Shown here: positions 1-8,749 of the stretch, piece after piece
Layout: each line of letters starts with the position of its first letter
Position numbering within the stretch: position 1 is the first letter of the stretch
Source of the DNA: Terriglobia bacterium
Lineage (GTDB): Bacteria; Acidobacteriota; Terriglobia; Acidiferrales; UBA7541
DNA: 64,000 bases
Direction: 5' to 3'
Assembly: GCA_020073585.1 (NCBI GenBank)
Contig: JAIQEV010000004.1
Span: 48,138-112,137 of the forward strand
Notes under the pieces: generated by a model
The model's input: only the letters and a program-made list of their open reading frames with translations
Told to the model about the DNA's origin: nothing
The model's database searches: none
Translations under genes and position numbers: made by a program

Positions 1-58
1 TGCGAATATTAGTCTTTGCTTCGAGACTGGCGATCGTGGAGACGGCGCTAAAATCCAT
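1..58 (-). CDS. nosY: NosY-like ABC permease, N-terminal fragment (cut by window edge)
   Basis: Only 19 codons are visible, reading MDFSAVSTIASLEAKTNIR, after which the window ends. A purine-rich site (CGGAGAAAA) lies just upstream of the ATG. The gene follows nosD, nosF and nosL in the same direction. NosY, the membrane permease that partners the NosF ATPase in copper-site maturation, is otherwise missing from the cluster, so this is its expected place. The assignment rests on position and on an N-terminus of the kind seen in ABC-2 permeases; the fragment is too short for more. Confidence 0.5.
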   Translation of the reverse strand, partial: MDFSAVSTIASLEAKTNIR

Positions 59-79
59 CGGTTTTCTCCGTGACATGCA

Positions 80-133
80 AACCCAAGACGCTCGAACGCC
101 GCAGCCCCACTCGCGGGGCCGTGGATTTGGGTT
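80..133. repeat. Nested inverted repeat between nosL and the nosY-like start
   Basis: An outer pair AACCCAA (80-86) / TTGGGTT (127-133) encloses an inner pair GCCCC (104-108) / GGGGC (115-119). In the minus-strand transcript this would fold between nosL and the next gene. No T-run follows on that strand, so it looks more like an mRNA processing or spacing structure than a strong terminator. Confidence 0.4.
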
Positions 134-186
134 CTACAATTAGCACCCCATATTGAGCGTGTCGTGTCATGAGCCTCGGCAAGTTC

Positions 187-606
187 TCAGATCTTCCAGA
201 GGTCCTGGAAGTTGAGGACCTCCGCGTGAAATTTAATGGAGAACTCTTCAGCCTTCGTTTTCTCCTGGAAAGCTACCAAGCCGCTGGCCATCGGACTGTG
301 AAGTTCTTTGGACTTCACGTAATAGGACTTCTCGGCCGGCAGCCAAATGCGTTTGTCGTAATCCGTCACGAAATAGGCAGCTGCTTTTTCACGCAAATCG
401 CGGTCCCGGACGTACCGAATCATGCAGCGAATATCGTCGAACTTGACGATTGTCCCTTCCTGGTCCACGAACTCCGCGGCATATCGTCTCTCCGAAATCG
501 CCATTTTGCAGGACGAGCAGATATCTCCCGGATCGAGTTCAGCTGGTTCCGGATGGCCGCCGCATCCCACCATTGCCACCAACAGAAGTAGGAGGATTCT
601 TCTCAT
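187..606 (-). CDS. nosL: NosL copper-binding lipoprotein
   Basis: This 139-residue outer-face lipoprotein is the copper chaperone of the nitrous oxide reductase system. The sequence shows a hydrophobic signal ending in a lipobox (MVGCGG, Cys15), then the NosL copper motif CSSCKMAI near residues 31-38 and the family signature SPMASGLVAF in the C-terminal half. Its start lies 68 bases inside the 3' end of nosF, in another frame. GAGG stands shortly upstream of the ATG, so it is probably translated by coupling. In this family NosL delivers Cu(I) for CuZ assembly; that role is by homology. Confidence 0.93.
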   Translation of the reverse strand: MRRILLLLLVAMVGCGGHPEPAELDPGDICSSCKMAISERRYAAEFVDQEGTIVKFDDIRCMIRYVRDRDLREKAAAYFVTDYDKRIWLPAEKSYYVKSKELHSPMASGLVAFQEKTKAEEFSIKFHAEVLNFQDLWKI

Positions 607-1501
607 TGATGTACCTCAGATAGATTTCTTCAAGAGATGGTTCCTCAGTCGAGAAGCGCTCGATCATCGCGCCTGTCGCTTCCAGAGCGCGCAAGATCGG
701 CAGACGCTCCTGAGGCGCGGCCAAAACGATCAACCTCCGATCGGCCAATCGCGCATCTCTTGCACCAGCGTCCAGTGCGACGCGGATGAAACGCTCCTCC
801 GGATTGAGCAAGACCAGGCAAATCCTTGAACTATTCATGAACTCTTCTCGCAGCGTGGCCACGGATTCGGCGGCAACGAGCCTGCCGCCGACCAGCACCG
901 CCACCTGGTCTGCCATCGCTTCCACGTCGGAAAGAACGTGCGTGGAAAAAATGATCGTCTTGCCCTCTTTCTTAAGACTGTTAATGAATTGCCGAAATTG
1001 GATGGTTCCTTCCGGGTCTAGGCTGGTTGTTGGCTCGTCGAGAATCAGGACAGGCGCTCCCGGCAAGAGCGCCACGGCAATACCGAGACGCTGCGTCATT
1101 CCGCCGGAAAGCTCGCGAATCGGCCGATCGGCTAGCCCATTGAAGTTGAGGCTGAACCTCTCCAGGACTTGTTCAATCCGGCCCGCCGGAAGTTTCCGCA
1201 ATCGCCGGTAGAACTCCAGAATCTCCTGGACCGTCAAGTTCTCCTGAAAGACGACGCGCTGCGGAAGATAGCTGAGCAGCTCGCGCGCTTCTCCTATCTC
1301 TTTCCGGCCCTCTGGCAGGTTGATCAAGAGCTGGCCGGAGGTTGGCCGCATCAGGCCCACCAGGCACTTCAAGGTAGTGGATTTGCCGCTGCCATTCGGT
1401 CCGAGCAACGCAAAAGATTCTCCTGCGCCTGCACGGAAAGATACATCCTCGACGGCGCGCAGCTCGCCGAAGCTCTTGCACAGATGGCATACCTCGATCA
1501 T
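539..1501 (-). CDS. nosF: NosF, ABC transporter ATP-binding protein
   Basis: This cytoplasmic ATPase powers the NosDFY maturation system. It has Walker A GPNGSGKST (residues 34-42), the signature LSGGMTQR (131-138) and Walker B VLILDEPTTSLD (from about 151). A Q-loop Gln and a switch His (FSTHVLSDVEAMADQ) are present. The start ATG overlaps the nosD stop by four bases. The last 20 or so residues (after EEIYLRYI) are glycine/proline-rich and unlike the fold, because the frame runs 68 bases into nosL. That tail may be a neutral extension. NosY, its permease partner, probably begins at position 58. Confidence 0.93.
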   Translation of the reverse strand: MIEVCHLCKSFGELRAVEDVSFRAGAGESFALLGPNGSGKSTTLKCLVGLMRPTSGQLLINLPEGRKEIGEARELLSYLPQRVVFQENLTVQEILEFYRRLRKLPAGRIEQVLERFSLNFNGLADRPIRELSGGMTQRLGIAVALLPGAPVLILDEPTTSLDPEGTIQFRQFINSLKKEGKTIIFSTHVLSDVEAMADQVAVLVGGRLVAAESVATLREEFMNSSRICLVLLNPEERFIRVALDAGARDARLADRRLIVLAAPQERLPILRALEATGAMIERFSTEEPSLEEIYLRYINEKNPPTSVGGNGGMRRPSGTS

Positions 1502-2901
1502 CGCTTCTTGCCCTGGACTATCAGGAAAACAGAGAGCGCGACCATGAGAAGTGGCACGACCACGGAAGAATGCCCTGCCACGGGGGGTCTGCCGGCCTCC
1601 GGCATTTGCACGGACAAAACGACAGGTTTCATCAACGGGTAGAAATCGAATTCTTTGGAACCCTCAATGACTGGGAAGGCCTTATCTGCCAGCGCGATGG
1701 CCTGGGCGGCGGGGCTGAAAAGATAGAGGCGCAGGCGCGGATAGTTCCCTTCCAGGTGCTCGAACACGTTCTGGATTTTGAAGGGCACGTCCCCGATCCC
1801 GTCGGCATCCAGGTCGTACCCGGTGTAGTCGTTCCAATAATTGCCGTTGCCCAAACGACTCCATAGGGTGGTCGTCCTTTTTCCGACCAGTTGAATTGGG
1901 CTCAAGTTGGCCATAAAGTTGTTCCGCTCGAAGACGTTCCCTTCCGCGCTGCTGAAGATCTCGATCGCGGTGTCGTTTGCGGCGATTAGATTTCTCTGGA
2001 AAATGCTCCGCCGGAGCGCTTCCATGAAGATACCCACTACGTTGTCCACAATCAGGTTGTCTTCCACGAGGCAGTCATCGCTGTCCTGGAAAAGAATGCC
2101 AAAAGAGCTGAAGCCGCGGTTGTGTAGAAAGCCATTTCGCCGAAGTTCGATCCTGTGCGAGTACATGATCGCTGCGCCGGCAACGTTGTTGTAAAAGAGA
2201 TTGTCTTCGAATTTGTTGTCGTCTGAGAACATGTAATGAATACCATACCGCAGCTCAGAGACGCGATTTCCGGTGATGGTAGTGTGGTAGGCGTTCTGGA
2301 AATACATGCCGTCGCGGAGCAGTGTGATGCTATTTGCACGGATCACGTTGTCGCGAGAGTTCCAGATGTGGATGCCGCTGCCTCGCTCACCCAATTCGAG
2401 GTATTCACGCCCACGGATGGTGTTGTCCGCAATCAGATTGTGGTCGGCGCTGAAGAGGTAAATTCCGAAAAGCACATCGCGCAGCTCGTTCTGCTCGATC
2501 TGGTTATGGCTGGACTTGAGCAGAATGCCGGAATCTTCGTCGACCAGCATTGTGCCGCTGGATTCGATGACGAATCCGCGGAGGACACAGCCGGCAGCCG
2601 TCACCGTGATGACGCTCGCCTGTCCGTCGCCATGGATGATCGGCTTGCCGACGCCTTCGAGCGTGACCTGCTTGTCAAGGATCAGGTTGCCCCGATAGAA
2701 GCCGCTTTCCACGTGAATCGTGTCACCTGCCCGGGCCGTGTGGATTGCTTCTTGAATGGAGCGGAATGGGCCTTGTTTGCTGACCACCAAAGGTTTGGAG
2801 ATTGCGTCACCGGCCCGGCAGGCGGAGGTGACCAGCAGACCGATTAGAAGGAGAGTGCTGGCAAGGGCAAATGATTTGCGTTCCAGCCCATGCGGCCTCA
2901 C
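1498..2901 (-). CDS. nosD: NosD, periplasmic copper-site maturation protein (parallel beta-helix)
   Basis: This 467-residue protein has an N-terminal signal peptide (hydrophobic stretch ending TSACRAGD), then many short PbH1/CASH-type repeats rich in N-x-I and D-N patterns (IEQNELRD, LIADNTIRG, ITGNRVSEL) typical of right-handed beta-helix proteins of the NosD family. It ends with a single transmembrane segment and KKR. NosD takes part in assembling the CuZ centre of NosZ and works with NosF and NosY. It lies between the NosB-like gene and nosF, with a four-base overlap to nosF. Confidence 0.95.
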   Translation of the reverse strand: MRPHGLERKSFALASTLLLIGLLVTSACRAGDAISKPLVVSKQGPFRSIQEAIHTARAGDTIHVESGFYRGNLILDKQVTLEGVGKPIIHGDGQASVITVTAAGCVLRGFVIESSGTMLVDEDSGILLKSSHNQIEQNELRDVLFGIYLFSADHNLIADNTIRGREYLELGERGSGIHIWNSRDNVIRANSITLLRDGMYFQNAYHTTITGNRVSELRYGIHYMFSDDNKFEDNLFYNNVAGAAIMYSHRIELRRNGFLHNRGFSSFGILFQDSDDCLVEDNLIVDNVVGIFMEALRRSIFQRNLIAANDTAIEIFSSAEGNVFERNNFMANLSPIQLVGKRTTTLWSRLGNGNYWNDYTGYDLDADGIGDVPFKIQNVFEHLEGNYPRLRLYLFSPAAQAIALADKAFPVIEGSKEFDFYPLMKPVVLSVQMPEAGRPPVAGHSSVVVPLLMVALSVFLIVQGKKR

Positions 2902-2965
2902 GATTTTCCTCTCCTCGAAGCTTCTCGTTCAGCTTGTACCCGCGGTGACCACTCCGGAAATCTGA

Positions 2966-3664
2966 TTACAGCCCCTGGACCTGCCTTCGGGACATTAGCA
3001 GCGACACCACCAGCAGCAGAAAAAAAGCGATCATGAAATAAGAAGCCGTCCCCGGATAACTGTACACTGTGAAATTCGCAAGCTGCTTTGACCCCAACAT
3101 CGGAGGCATGAAGGCTGGAACTTTGACCGCCGCCATGGGGTCCAGGTTGTGGCCATACTGATAGAGGCGACTGTAGAAACTCCAGAAGGAGAACATCCCG
3201 AAATACAAGAACAGAACAGCCGTGTCCACCAGGTTGGACATCTTGCCGATCACAACCGTGCGCAGCGTCAGAATAAAAAATACGCCGACCACCAACGGAA
3301 TCCAGGCGAACTCGCTGAAATCGCTTTCCAGCAGGGGACGCATTCCGATGTAGTGGTTGAGCGTGTTGATTTCCCGCAGATCGTCTCGGCCTGGGGGATG
3401 CCCGCCCTCGAGGGTGTACGTATAGATATGAAGATCCAAACCGTCGGGAAACTGATTCGAATACATCGTCATGTTCCAGAGCGGGAGAAGATAGGTAGGG
3501 ATAAGCAAAAAGGCCGCCACCAGCAGGAGCAGACGGCTCAACCCGCCGAGGGGTAAGTCGAAAAAGGCGTTGGCCCTCGCGAGGAACGCTTCAATGCTCC
3601 ATTGGACCTTCGCCGGCCCATGCACTTGTTTTGCGAGAGCAACCGACTTCGGCAGGCTGGACAT
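2966..3664 (-). CDS. NosB-like integral membrane protein of the clade II nos cluster
   Basis: This 232-residue protein has about four transmembrane segments: near residue 45 (LLLLVAAFLLIPTYLLPLW), near 125, near 150 and at the C-terminus. A periplasmic loop between the first two carries an HYIGM motif. The start is set at the ATG at 3664, because AAGGAG stands eight bases upstream; an upstream in-frame ATG at 3700 has no such site. It directly follows nosZ. Clade II nos clusters characteristically place a membrane protein called NosB there, with unproven function. I assign it to that class by position and topology, not by a clear motif. Confidence 0.6.
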   Translation of the reverse strand: MSSLPKSVALAKQVHGPAKVQWSIEAFLARANAFFDLPLGGLSRLLLLVAAFLLIPTYLLPLWNMTMYSNQFPDGLDLHIYTYTLEGGHPPGRDDLREINTLNHYIGMRPLLESDFSEFAWIPLVVGVFFILTLRTVVIGKMSNLVDTAVLFLYFGMFSFWSFYSRLYQYGHNLDPMAAVKVPAFMPPMLGSKQLANFTVYSYPGTASYFMIAFFLLLVVSLLMSRRQVQGL

Positions 3665-3741
3665 AAGACATTCTCCTTTGAGATGGCCGGCGGTTCTCAT
3701 GGACCACCGGCCATCCTCTGAAGAGGTTTCTCCCCGAAACC

Positions 3742-5595
3742 CTATTTGGGCTTCACCAGTAGATATCCTTGCATCTCCTGGTGCAGCGCCGAGCAGAAGT
3801 TCGTGCAGTAATAAGGGAAAACGCCTGCTTTGTTGGCGACAAATTCAATGGTCTTGGTTTCCCCTGGATCCACAACCACGTTGATGTTGTATTCGTTCAG
3901 CCCAAAGCCATGCAGCTCATCCGTCGTTTGTTCGATATTGGTGAGATGGATGGTTACGGTATCGCCCTGGTTGACTTCGACTTTCCATGGCTCAAAGTGA
4001 CTCCGGACGGCGATCATCTTCACGGTCACGTGATTTCCGCTCCGTTCGGCCTTGGCGTCTTTTTCGTCCCAGATGGCTTGGGGGTGCTTGTTGTCTGCTT
4101 GTGTGTAGACCTCGATGGGCTTCAGCTTATCGGCCTTGATCATTTCCGCGTAGTGGGGCTCGGGTTCGGTGAACGCGTCATAGAGGAGCTTCATTTTCTC
4201 GCCGGTGATGTCTATAAGCTGGGAGCTTTCCGGCTGCGATGGTCCGACGCTCAAGTGCCGTCCGTGGGAAAGCTTGTTCAACGCCACCAGGTATTTGCCG
4301 AGCGGATGCGTCGTGTCGCCTTCCGCCGCCGCCAGGTGGCCGATGTTGTAGGAAACCGGAATCTTGTCCACAACCTCCCAGGTCCCCAGCTTCCACTTGG
4401 CAATGGCGCTCTCGACGAAAAGACTCGTATACGCGTAGCCCTGGTTGTCGAACTGAGTATGCAACGGCCCCAATCCGACATTCACTTCTGCGTCTTTGAT
4501 CGCATCATAGTTGAGAACAGGTATGCCGTCCTCTTGACCGGTGAAGTTCTTGGCCTGGATCGCGGTCAGAATTTTTTCCATGTTGAATGCGGTGGTAATC
4601 GACTGCAGCTTGCCGCTGCCGATGATGTACTTGCCGTCCGGGCTGACATCCACGCCATGCGGACTCTTGGAACATGGAATCAGGTAAACGACACCTGGGA
4701 CCTCCTTCGGGTCGATCACCTTCGCACCGCCCAGCATCTTGAACTTGCCCTGCTGGATCGCCTGCTCGGCCGTCTTCAAATTCACGGCCGCGATATAGTC
4801 GCGGTCTTTTTGCGTTGATGTAACCTCCAGCTTGCCGATGGCGCGTTCTGTGTTGTAAGAGGTCCAGAAGGCCCAACCGTTGCTGGCTCCCTTCCCTGCA
4901 TCCCCCAGGTCAAAGTCGAACGGCGGCATGAGGATCTGCCAGCCGAGACTCATCTGGCCGGTCTTAGGATCGATTGCCACAACCGACACGACTCCGTGGT
5001 ATGCCGTCGCGTATTGCTCAACCGGCGCATAGGTCCCCTTGGGCAAGGGAATCGAGAAGCGCGAGGCCGCTAGCAAATATTCGCTGTTCGGCGTGAGAAA
5101 GGTAGACCCGTGGTTCCCGGAAACATTCGGAAGCGGACCGAGGATTTGTCTGGTCTTGAAATCTCTCAGATCAATTCGCGCCACCCGATTGTTTGCGTTG
5201 TCGTTGATGAAGAGCCAGCGCCCGTCGTAGTCGCCGTTGGTCTCGCTGATCGCCGGATGGTGGGCGTCCCCCCAGCTAAATCCGCCGAGCATCTCCTTGG
5301 TCTCCTTATCGAAGCCGTAGCCGGTTCCGGGATACGGCGTGAAGACCGGTATCGTCGCGATGTGTCGCATCGAGGGAACTCCGGCGACGTACACGTTGCC
5401 CGATTGTCCGCCGGAATAAAAAAGGTAATACTCATCCATATCGCCCGGGGCAACATACGTTGCGAGAGCCGCTTCCGCCGCTTCGCCCCTGGTTACGCCC
5501 GCTTTCTTCTTACAACCGTCCGACAGCAACGTGAGTGAGACTAAAAACAGCCCACAGATGAGGAGGACCCATTTGGCTTCAAATTTCCTGTTCAT
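3742..5595 (-). CDS. nosZ: Nitrous oxide reductase NosZ, clade II (Sec-type)
   Basis: This 617-residue periplasmic copper enzyme reduces N2O to N2. The seven CuZ histidines are visible in the family motifs DAHHP (112-113), NHGST, SKSPHGVD, GPLHTQFD, YNIGHLAAAEGDT and KLSHGRHL. The C-terminal cupredoxin domain has the CuA ligands C597-x3-C601-x3-H605-x2-M608 plus the His of ELHGFGL. The signal is Sec-like with no twin-arginine motif, which is the mark of clade II. It ends in SDGCKKK, so a lipid anchor on Cys28 is possible, although Asp at -2 is not a standard lipobox. Genes for its electron-donor chain lie immediately upstream. Confidence 0.98.
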   Translation of the reverse strand: MNRKFEAKWVLLICGLFLVSLTLLSDGCKKKAGVTRGEAAEAALATYVAPGDMDEYYLFYSGGQSGNVYVAGVPSMRHIATIPVFTPYPGTGYGFDKETKEMLGGFSWGDAHHPAISETNGDYDGRWLFINDNANNRVARIDLRDFKTRQILGPLPNVSGNHGSTFLTPNSEYLLAASRFSIPLPKGTYAPVEQYATAYHGVVSVVAIDPKTGQMSLGWQILMPPFDFDLGDAGKGASNGWAFWTSYNTERAIGKLEVTSTQKDRDYIAAVNLKTAEQAIQQGKFKMLGGAKVIDPKEVPGVVYLIPCSKSPHGVDVSPDGKYIIGSGKLQSITTAFNMEKILTAIQAKNFTGQEDGIPVLNYDAIKDAEVNVGLGPLHTQFDNQGYAYTSLFVESAIAKWKLGTWEVVDKIPVSYNIGHLAAAEGDTTHPLGKYLVALNKLSHGRHLSVGPSQPESSQLIDITGEKMKLLYDAFTEPEPHYAEMIKADKLKPIEVYTQADNKHPQAIWDEKDAKAERSGNHVTVKMIAVRSHFEPWKVEVNQGDTVTIHLTNIEQTTDELHGFGLNEYNINVVVDPGETKTIEFVANKAGVFPYYCTNFCSALHQEMQGYLLVKPK

Positions 5596-5648
5596 CTCCG
5601 TTTACTCCTTTGCCTTGAAATTGGAACTTAGGGTCTCGTTTGCAAAGA

Positions 5649-6851
5649 CTATTTTTTGGCGCGCGCCTGCTTCGCTTCTTGCTCCAGCTTTCTCTGGTAG
5701 GCAATCTTGAGTTTTGCGATCGCTTCGTCCTTCTCGGCGTCGGTGAGTTGAATCTGTGACCCGAGCACCAGCGCCATGGTCCCGGTAGGGTTGTGCAGAA
5801 AATCCTCCAGCGTCTTTCCGAAGCGCGTTTGCACATCGGCGTACGCGTTGGACAGGTCGGGGCCGATTTTGGCTGCCGATTCGATGCCGAGCGTGCTCAC
5901 GTCGTGGCAAACAAAGCAGGTCTTCTTTACGAAGAATGCGCCTTCACCGGTCATCATCTGCCGCTCTTTTTCGATCTCTTCCGGCGTCGGCAGGTCGGCC
6001 ACTGCGGCGCCCGGGATGTAGCTCACCGGCAGATTTGTCCGCTTCCAGCTCAGAACGAGCAGGGCGAGAGATTGCGCTTCACGGCTTCCGAAGTTGAAGT
6101 TCGGCATCACCGTCTCGCTCACCAGCGATTTCGGACTTTTGAAATGCGCGACGTGCCAGCCGAAAACCGATGGCCTGCCGGACATGTGCGAGTAGTCGTA
6201 CTGTTCGGGGGACTTGTCTCCAACAGCGCTCAAATCTGGCCCGATCACGCCGCCGCGGCCGTTGATTTTGTGGCACGCGCGGCAGCCTTTCTCCCGCACG
6301 AGCTGCTTCGCATAGTTGATGTAGTCGGCGCCCGCAGTCTGGCGGTCATAGCGGTGGCAAGTATTGCAGTTCGTCTGGAGCATGGCCGTGCGGTCGCTGA
6401 TCACATAGGTCTTTCCCAGTTCGGTATAGAGCAGCGGTTCCTCCCATTCCTCTATCCCGGTGGCGTGCGCGGAAGCCACGTCCACGGCGAAGCCCTGCCC
6501 ACCGTGGCACATGGTGCATCCGTACTTGGAGAGCGGGTGTTTTTCGAGGATTTCCCTGGGGTGTGACCGGAAAGGCTGCGGGGCGCTCTCAAGGCCCTTC
6601 CACTCCATACCGAGATGGCAGGTGACGCATCGGTCGACGCGACCCAACCTTTGGACCCAGATCTGCTGGATTCCCTCGGGAGCCTGCTGCGCGCGGTCCG
6701 CCCCAAACCGCTTAGCGACGAGTTCTTTGAAATCCGACTGGTATCCTTTCCACTCTGGGCGAATGTCGCCCCAGAAGAGGAATGCAGTGAGAAGCAACGT
6801 CACCCCTCCGAGCGAGTAGATCCACAACCCATCTTGGCTCTTCCACTTCAT
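5649..6851 (-). CDS. Membrane-anchored pentaheme cytochrome c of the nos operon
   Basis: This 400-residue protein has one N-terminal membrane segment (about residues 10-28) and five CxxCH heme sites: C75-H79, C112-H116, C162-H166, C190-H194 and C312-H316. Two YTELGKTYV/KGCRACH-type regions resemble the cytochrome subunits found beside bc complexes. It ends in a lysine/alanine-rich tail. GAGGAAAG precedes the ATG. It lies ten bases after cytochrome b and 53 bases before nosZ. The natural inference is that it replaces cytochrome c1 and passes electrons from the Rieske/cytochrome b complex to NosZ. Confidence 0.92.
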   Translation of the reverse strand: MKWKSQDGLWIYSLGGVTLLLTAFLFWGDIRPEWKGYQSDFKELVAKRFGADRAQQAPEGIQQIWVQRLGRVDRCVTCHLGMEWKGLESAPQPFRSHPREILEKHPLSKYGCTMCHGGQGFAVDVASAHATGIEEWEEPLLYTELGKTYVISDRTAMLQTNCNTCHRYDRQTAGADYINYAKQLVREKGCRACHKINGRGGVIGPDLSAVGDKSPEQYDYSHMSGRPSVFGWHVAHFKSPKSLVSETVMPNFNFGSREAQSLALLVLSWKRTNLPVSYIPGAAVADLPTPEEIEKERQMMTGEGAFFVKKTCFVCHDVSTLGIESAAKIGPDLSNAYADVQTRFGKTLEDFLHNPTGTMALVLGSQIQLTDAEKDEAIAKLKIAYQRKLEQEAKQARAKK

Positions 6852-6860
6852 CGTCTTTCC

Positions 6861-8186
6861 TCAAAACTTCTTCGGCATCTCCGGCCACGCCTCCCACGGC
6901 CAGTAGAACTTCCAGTACGGCCCCCGCAGAAACGTACCGATGACGGTCAGGAGGAGAATTCCTGCAACGATGGCCAGAAAGACCCAGTTCTGCGTCCGGC
7001 GCTCCAGCGAGAACCAGACCCCTGCGGCCCGAATGGTACTCCGGTCGAGATACGGCCAAACCGCAAGGAGGATCACGAGGATGGCGGGAAGCAAGATTCC
7101 GCCGATTAGCGCTCCGTTAATCGTGAAGTCGCCGATCTTCACCGTCGTATCCGTCACCAGCTCCTGGAGCCAGAGGAAATACCAAGGGGCTTTCGCGGGA
7201 TTGGGTGTGACGCTCGGATTGGCCTGGGCTTCCAATGGCGCCCGCACAACCACAGCAAGCAGAACACTGATCGCCAGAGTCGCCAAAAACACCATCAGTA
7301 ACCGCCGGGTTAGCTGCGGTGACGAATCCACCGAGTGCTCTTCCTCGTTGACGAGGGCAGTTTCGACGTGCACGGCCGAACCCCGGGCGATTCCTAGCAA
7401 GGAATAAGTCTTGGATTTCTTCGGTGCAGTTTGTTCGTGTTTTTGCGTGAGCGAGAGCTGGTCAACGCAGGCGAGGCCTCCGTCCTTCCGCACTCGCCAC
7501 ATGTGCCAGGAGAAGAGAAGAAGCACGACCCCAGGCAGGACAAAACAGTGCAGCACATAAAACCGCAGAAGCGTGCTCTGCGCGATCTCGTTTCCGCCCA
7601 GAAGGAGAAATCGGATCTTCTCGCCCGCCAAAGGGGCCGCGCGGGCAATGTTTGTGCCCACGGTGATCGCCCAGTAGGCCAGTTGGTCCCAGGGCAGCAG
7701 ATAGCCGGTGAACGACAGCAGCAGAGTCATAAGAAGCAGCGCGATCCCCAGGAGCCAGTTGAAAGGCCGCTCTTGGCCGGCGGCCGTGCCATTCTTGTAA
7801 GAACCGGTCAGGAACGCCCGCACCATGTGCAGAAACACGGCTGCCACCATGAGGTGCGCTGCGATGCGATGCAGGCCGCGGATGAACCAGCCGTAGGACA
7901 CCACATACTCGAGATCTTTAACCGATGGATAAGCGCGTTCTACCGAAGGAACATAGAGAAACATCAGAACCACGCCCGTGACCGTTAGGATGAGGAACAG
8001 GATCGCGGAGACCGTGCCCAGCCATAGCGAATAGCGAAAGCTCAGGCTCTGCTGCCCGATCTTGGCGGGGAGCCAATGCAGCAGCAGATTTCGAACGATC
8101 GAATCACCCGCTTCGCGCTCGCTCTCTGGACTCCACGTCCAGGTCAGCCGTTTTCCGAGACTCTTGTTCGCTTCCATTCGGGCCAC
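6861..8186 (-). CDS. Cytochrome b (b6-type, with fused C-terminal domain) of a Rieske complex
   Basis: This 441-residue polytopic membrane protein oxidises quinol. The b-heme histidines fit H106/H120 and H213/H228; the 15-residue step in the second pair is the cytochrome b6 spacing and not the mitochondrial one. A C-terminal part resembling subunit IV is fused and carries [11 protein letters not shown] at the Qo site, where many complexes have PEWY. A charged insert (about residues 235-295) separates the two parts. The first codon is GTG, two bases after the Rieske stop; an ATG lies nine bases further in. It works with the Rieske protein and the pentaheme cytochrome. Confidence 0.95.
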   Translation of the reverse strand: MARMEANKSLGKRLTWTWSPESEREAGDSIVRNLLLHWLPAKIGQQSLSFRYSLWLGTVSAILFLILTVTGVVLMFLYVPSVERAYPSVKDLEYVVSYGWFIRGLHRIAAHLMVAAVFLHMVRAFLTGSYKNGTAAGQERPFNWLLGIALLLMTLLLSFTGYLLPWDQLAYWAITVGTNIARAAPLAGEKIRFLLLGGNEIAQSTLLRFYVLHCFVLPGVVLLLFSWHMWRVRKDGGLACVDQLSLTQKHEQTAPKKSKTYSLLGIARGSAVHVETALVNEEEHSVDSSPQLTRRLLMVFLATLAISVLLAVVVRAPLEAQANPSVTPNPAKAPWYFLWLQELVTDTTVKIGDFTINGALIGGILLPAILVILLAVWPYLDRSTIRAAGVWFSLERRTQNWVFLAIVAGILLLTVIGTFLRGPYWKFYWPWEAWPEMPKKF

Positions 8187-8188
8187 CG

Positions 8189-8749
8189 TTAAACCGTCAA
8201 TCGAAAGCTCTGGCTCACGCGTTCAGAGAGATCCACCACGAGCTGCCCGTCTTCCGGGGCGACTTCAAGCCGGTACCACGCAAGGGGCCCGGGCGCGGGT
8301 CCTGCATAGTTGGTGCCGTCGCCGTAGTACTTCGAGCCGTGACACGGGCAATGAAACTCGCGCCGCTCCTCGACCAGGCGGCCCTTGATTTGCACCTTTT
8401 TGGGCTGGCTCAAATTGATCATCTTCACCGTGCACCCGAGATGCGTGCAGACGGCTGAGACGGCATAGAAAGTTTTTTGCTCGCGAAATACGAAGACGCG
8501 GCGGTCCTCGAAAAACGTGGCGCCCTCGGGGAATTGATCGGGCAGGCCAGCTTTGAACCGCTGCGGTTCCTCATACAGGACATTGGGAACCAGGGCGCGC
8601 AGGAGCGTATACGCTTGCCCCGCAACGGCGACAAGCATCGCCCCGAGCCCGAGCCGGCGGAGCCACGACCGCCGTGACTCCGGCGACTCCAACGCCCTGC
8701 TTCCTTTCGTCGCTTGTTTCATTTCAGGAAACGGTTTCGTGCTCTTCAT
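8189..8749 (-). CDS. Rieske [2Fe-2S] iron-sulfur protein
   Basis: This 186-residue protein has an [12 protein letters not shown]-terminus followed by a membrane anchor (about residues 34-52), possibly Tat-exported. The cluster ligands are C101-x-H103 (CTHLGC) and C134-x2-H137 (CPCHGS), with the disulfide cysteines C106 and C136 also present. Its 5' end overlaps the upstream flavoprotein gene by 26 bases; GGAGA stands nine bases before this ATG. A second ATG at 8722, one base after the flavoprotein stop, is an alternative. It is the electron-transfer subunit of the quinol:cytochrome c complex whose other genes follow. Confidence 0.96.
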   Translation of the reverse strand: MKSTKPFPEMKQATKGSRALESPESRRSWLRRLGLGAMLVAVAGQAYTLLRALVPNVLYEEPQRFKAGLPDQFPEGATFFEDRRVFVFREQKTFYAVSAVCTHLGCTVKMINLSQPKKVQIKGRLVEERREFHCPCHGSKYYGDGTNYAGPAPGPLAWYRLEVAPEDGQLVVDLSERVSQSFRLTV

